NCBI GenBank assembly: GCA_943355045.1 | Contig: CALRDY010000025.1 | Span: 1 to 8,208 of the forward strand | Direction of reading: 5' to 3' | Origin: Candidatus Nomurabacteria bacterium | Lineage (GTDB): Bacteria; Patescibacteriota; Minisyncoccia; Phycocordibacterales; Phycocordibacteraceae | Length of the DNA stretch: 8,208 nucleotides | Part shown: in pieces, positions 7,812 to 8,208 of the stretch | Layout: each line of letters begins with the position of its first letter | Position numbering within the stretch: position 1 is the first letter of the stretch | Translations under genes and position numbers: made by a program | The notes under the pieces: model-generated | The model's input: the letters and a program-made list of their open reading frames with translations, nothing else | Told to the model about the DNA's origin: nothing | The model's database searches: none

Positions 7812-7818
7812 ATTGAAT

Positions 7819-8115
7819 ATGAATCCAACATTGGAGGAAATTTCGGAGAAAGCGCGTCCCGTATTCGAGAAATATGGCGTGAAGCGCGCGCGCATCTTCG
7901 GCTCCTATGCGCGCGGCGAGGCGAAGCCGGATAGCGACATTGATATTCTCATTACTACCCCGCCAGCTATGAGTCTATTCAGCTATATGGATTTCAAAGA
8001 GCAACTCGAAGCGGAACTCGGCCGCTCGGTGGATGTCGTCTCGGAAGGGAATATCAACAAATTCCTTCGCCCCTATATCGTTCCAGAACTAAAACCGTTA
8101 TATGAAGAACGATAA
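7819..8115 (+). CDS. MNT-type nucleotidyltransferase, probable antitoxin (MntA-like)
   Basis: This 98-residue protein is a minimal nucleotidyltransferase of the polymerase-beta superfamily. The catalytic signature is intact: GSYARG starts at Gly28-Ser29, followed after exactly ten residues by Asp40-Ile41-Asp42 (GS-x10-DxD), with a candidate third Asp at 72 in VDVVS. Characterised MntA proteins transfer AMP to a tyrosine of the partner HEPN toxin HepT and so neutralise it. Here the partner gene overlaps the last 14 bases, the typical arrangement. ATG 7819 was chosen over the in-frame TTG at 7813: the promoter -10 ends at 7811 and transcription would begin near 7818, so the TTG would not be in the mRNA. 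The gene lies about 105 bases after fusA but has its own promoter. Other MNT roles, such as antibiotic modification, are less likely for so small a protein. Confidence 0.9.
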   Translation: MNPTLEEISEKARPVFEKYGVKRARIFGSYARGEAKPDSDIDILITTPPAMSLFSYMDFKEQLEAELGRSVDVVSEGNINKFLRPYIVPELKPLYEER

Positions 8116-8208
8116 CACCTATATCGCACTGATGTTGCAGTGTATTGAGAAGATACGACGCTATATCGGTCCAATGGACTACGACGCTTTCTGTATAGAC
8201 GACAAAAC
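8102..8208 (+). CDS. HEPN-domain protein, probable HepT-like toxin (3'-truncated by the window)
   Basis: The ATG at 8102 lies inside the end of the MNT gene in another frame and opens a frame that runs to the window edge, showing 35 residues. The sequence MKNDNTYIALMLQCIEKIRR followed by YIGPMDYDAF fits the first helix and turn of HEPN (DUF86/HepT) proteins, where an acidic start, a LxxILxxIEKI-like helix and a Y/F-containing DYDAF-like turn are usual. HepT toxins are RNases whose catalytic Arg-x(4-6)-His motif and modified tyrosine lie near the C-terminus, beyond this window, so activity cannot be judged. No Shine-Dalgarno sequence is present. The 14-base overlap suggests translation coupled to the antitoxin gene. 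The assignment rests on the short N-terminal match and the position after a MNT gene. Confidence 0.75.
   Translation, partial: MKNDNTYIALMLQCIEKIRRYIGPMDYDAFCIDDK

Noticed and set aside
7813..7815. TTG as start of the MNT gene
   Set aside because: It lies only 1 base after the -10 element, before the predicted transcription start; the ATG at 7819 fits the promoter spacing and the family's usual length.

Overview
The window reads as a chromosomal segment from a Patescibacteria/CPR bacterium, most likely a Parcubacteria-type lineage, with moderate to fairly high GC. The placement rests on protein style and is inferred from memory of such genomes, not from a search. The supporting signs are a VirB6/TrbL-like polytopic protein with a CPR-typical core, flanked by two proteins of a kind I associate with these genomes. 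Compact spacing, little sign of Shine-Dalgarno sequences, and a divergent S12 fit as well. All genes are on the + strand.

Positions 2-4267 hold a tightly packed cell-envelope cluster. First is the C-terminal part of an Ala/Ser/Thr-rich, probably exported protein whose start lies before the window. One base later comes a 696-residue protein with a signal peptide, about seven membrane segments and a charged coiled-coil tail, resembling VirB6/TrbL of type IV secretion machines. Eleven bases later comes a 325-residue protein with a helical N-terminal domain, a long Pro-rich linker and a short conserved-looking C-terminal tail. They probably form one operon. The apparatus they serve is not known.

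Positions 4268-4637 carry a small coiled-coil protein with its own extended -10 promoter, placed so that its mRNA should be leaderless. After it lies a short gap with the probable promoter and 5' hairpin of the ribosomal operon.

Positions 4638-7713 are the str operon: rpsL (S12), rpsG (S7) and fusA (EF-G). No tuf follows in the window. S12 has a 13-residue internal insertion, lacks the proline of the conserved PGV loop, and has Arg where most bacteria have the Lys whose change to Arg gives streptomycin resistance. A weak hairpin followed by a T-rich tract lies between rpsG and fusA.

Positions 7714-7818 are a non-coding gap with three consecutive inverted repeats and a near-perfect extended -10 promoter. 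From 7819 a MNT-type nucleotidyltransferase gene overlaps by 14 bases the start of a HEPN/HepT-like gene that runs off the end. This is a MntA/HepT-type toxin-antitoxin pair sitting just after the translation operon. No tRNA, rRNA, CRISPR array, insertion sequence or origin was seen, and no stretch over 300 bases lacks a gene.
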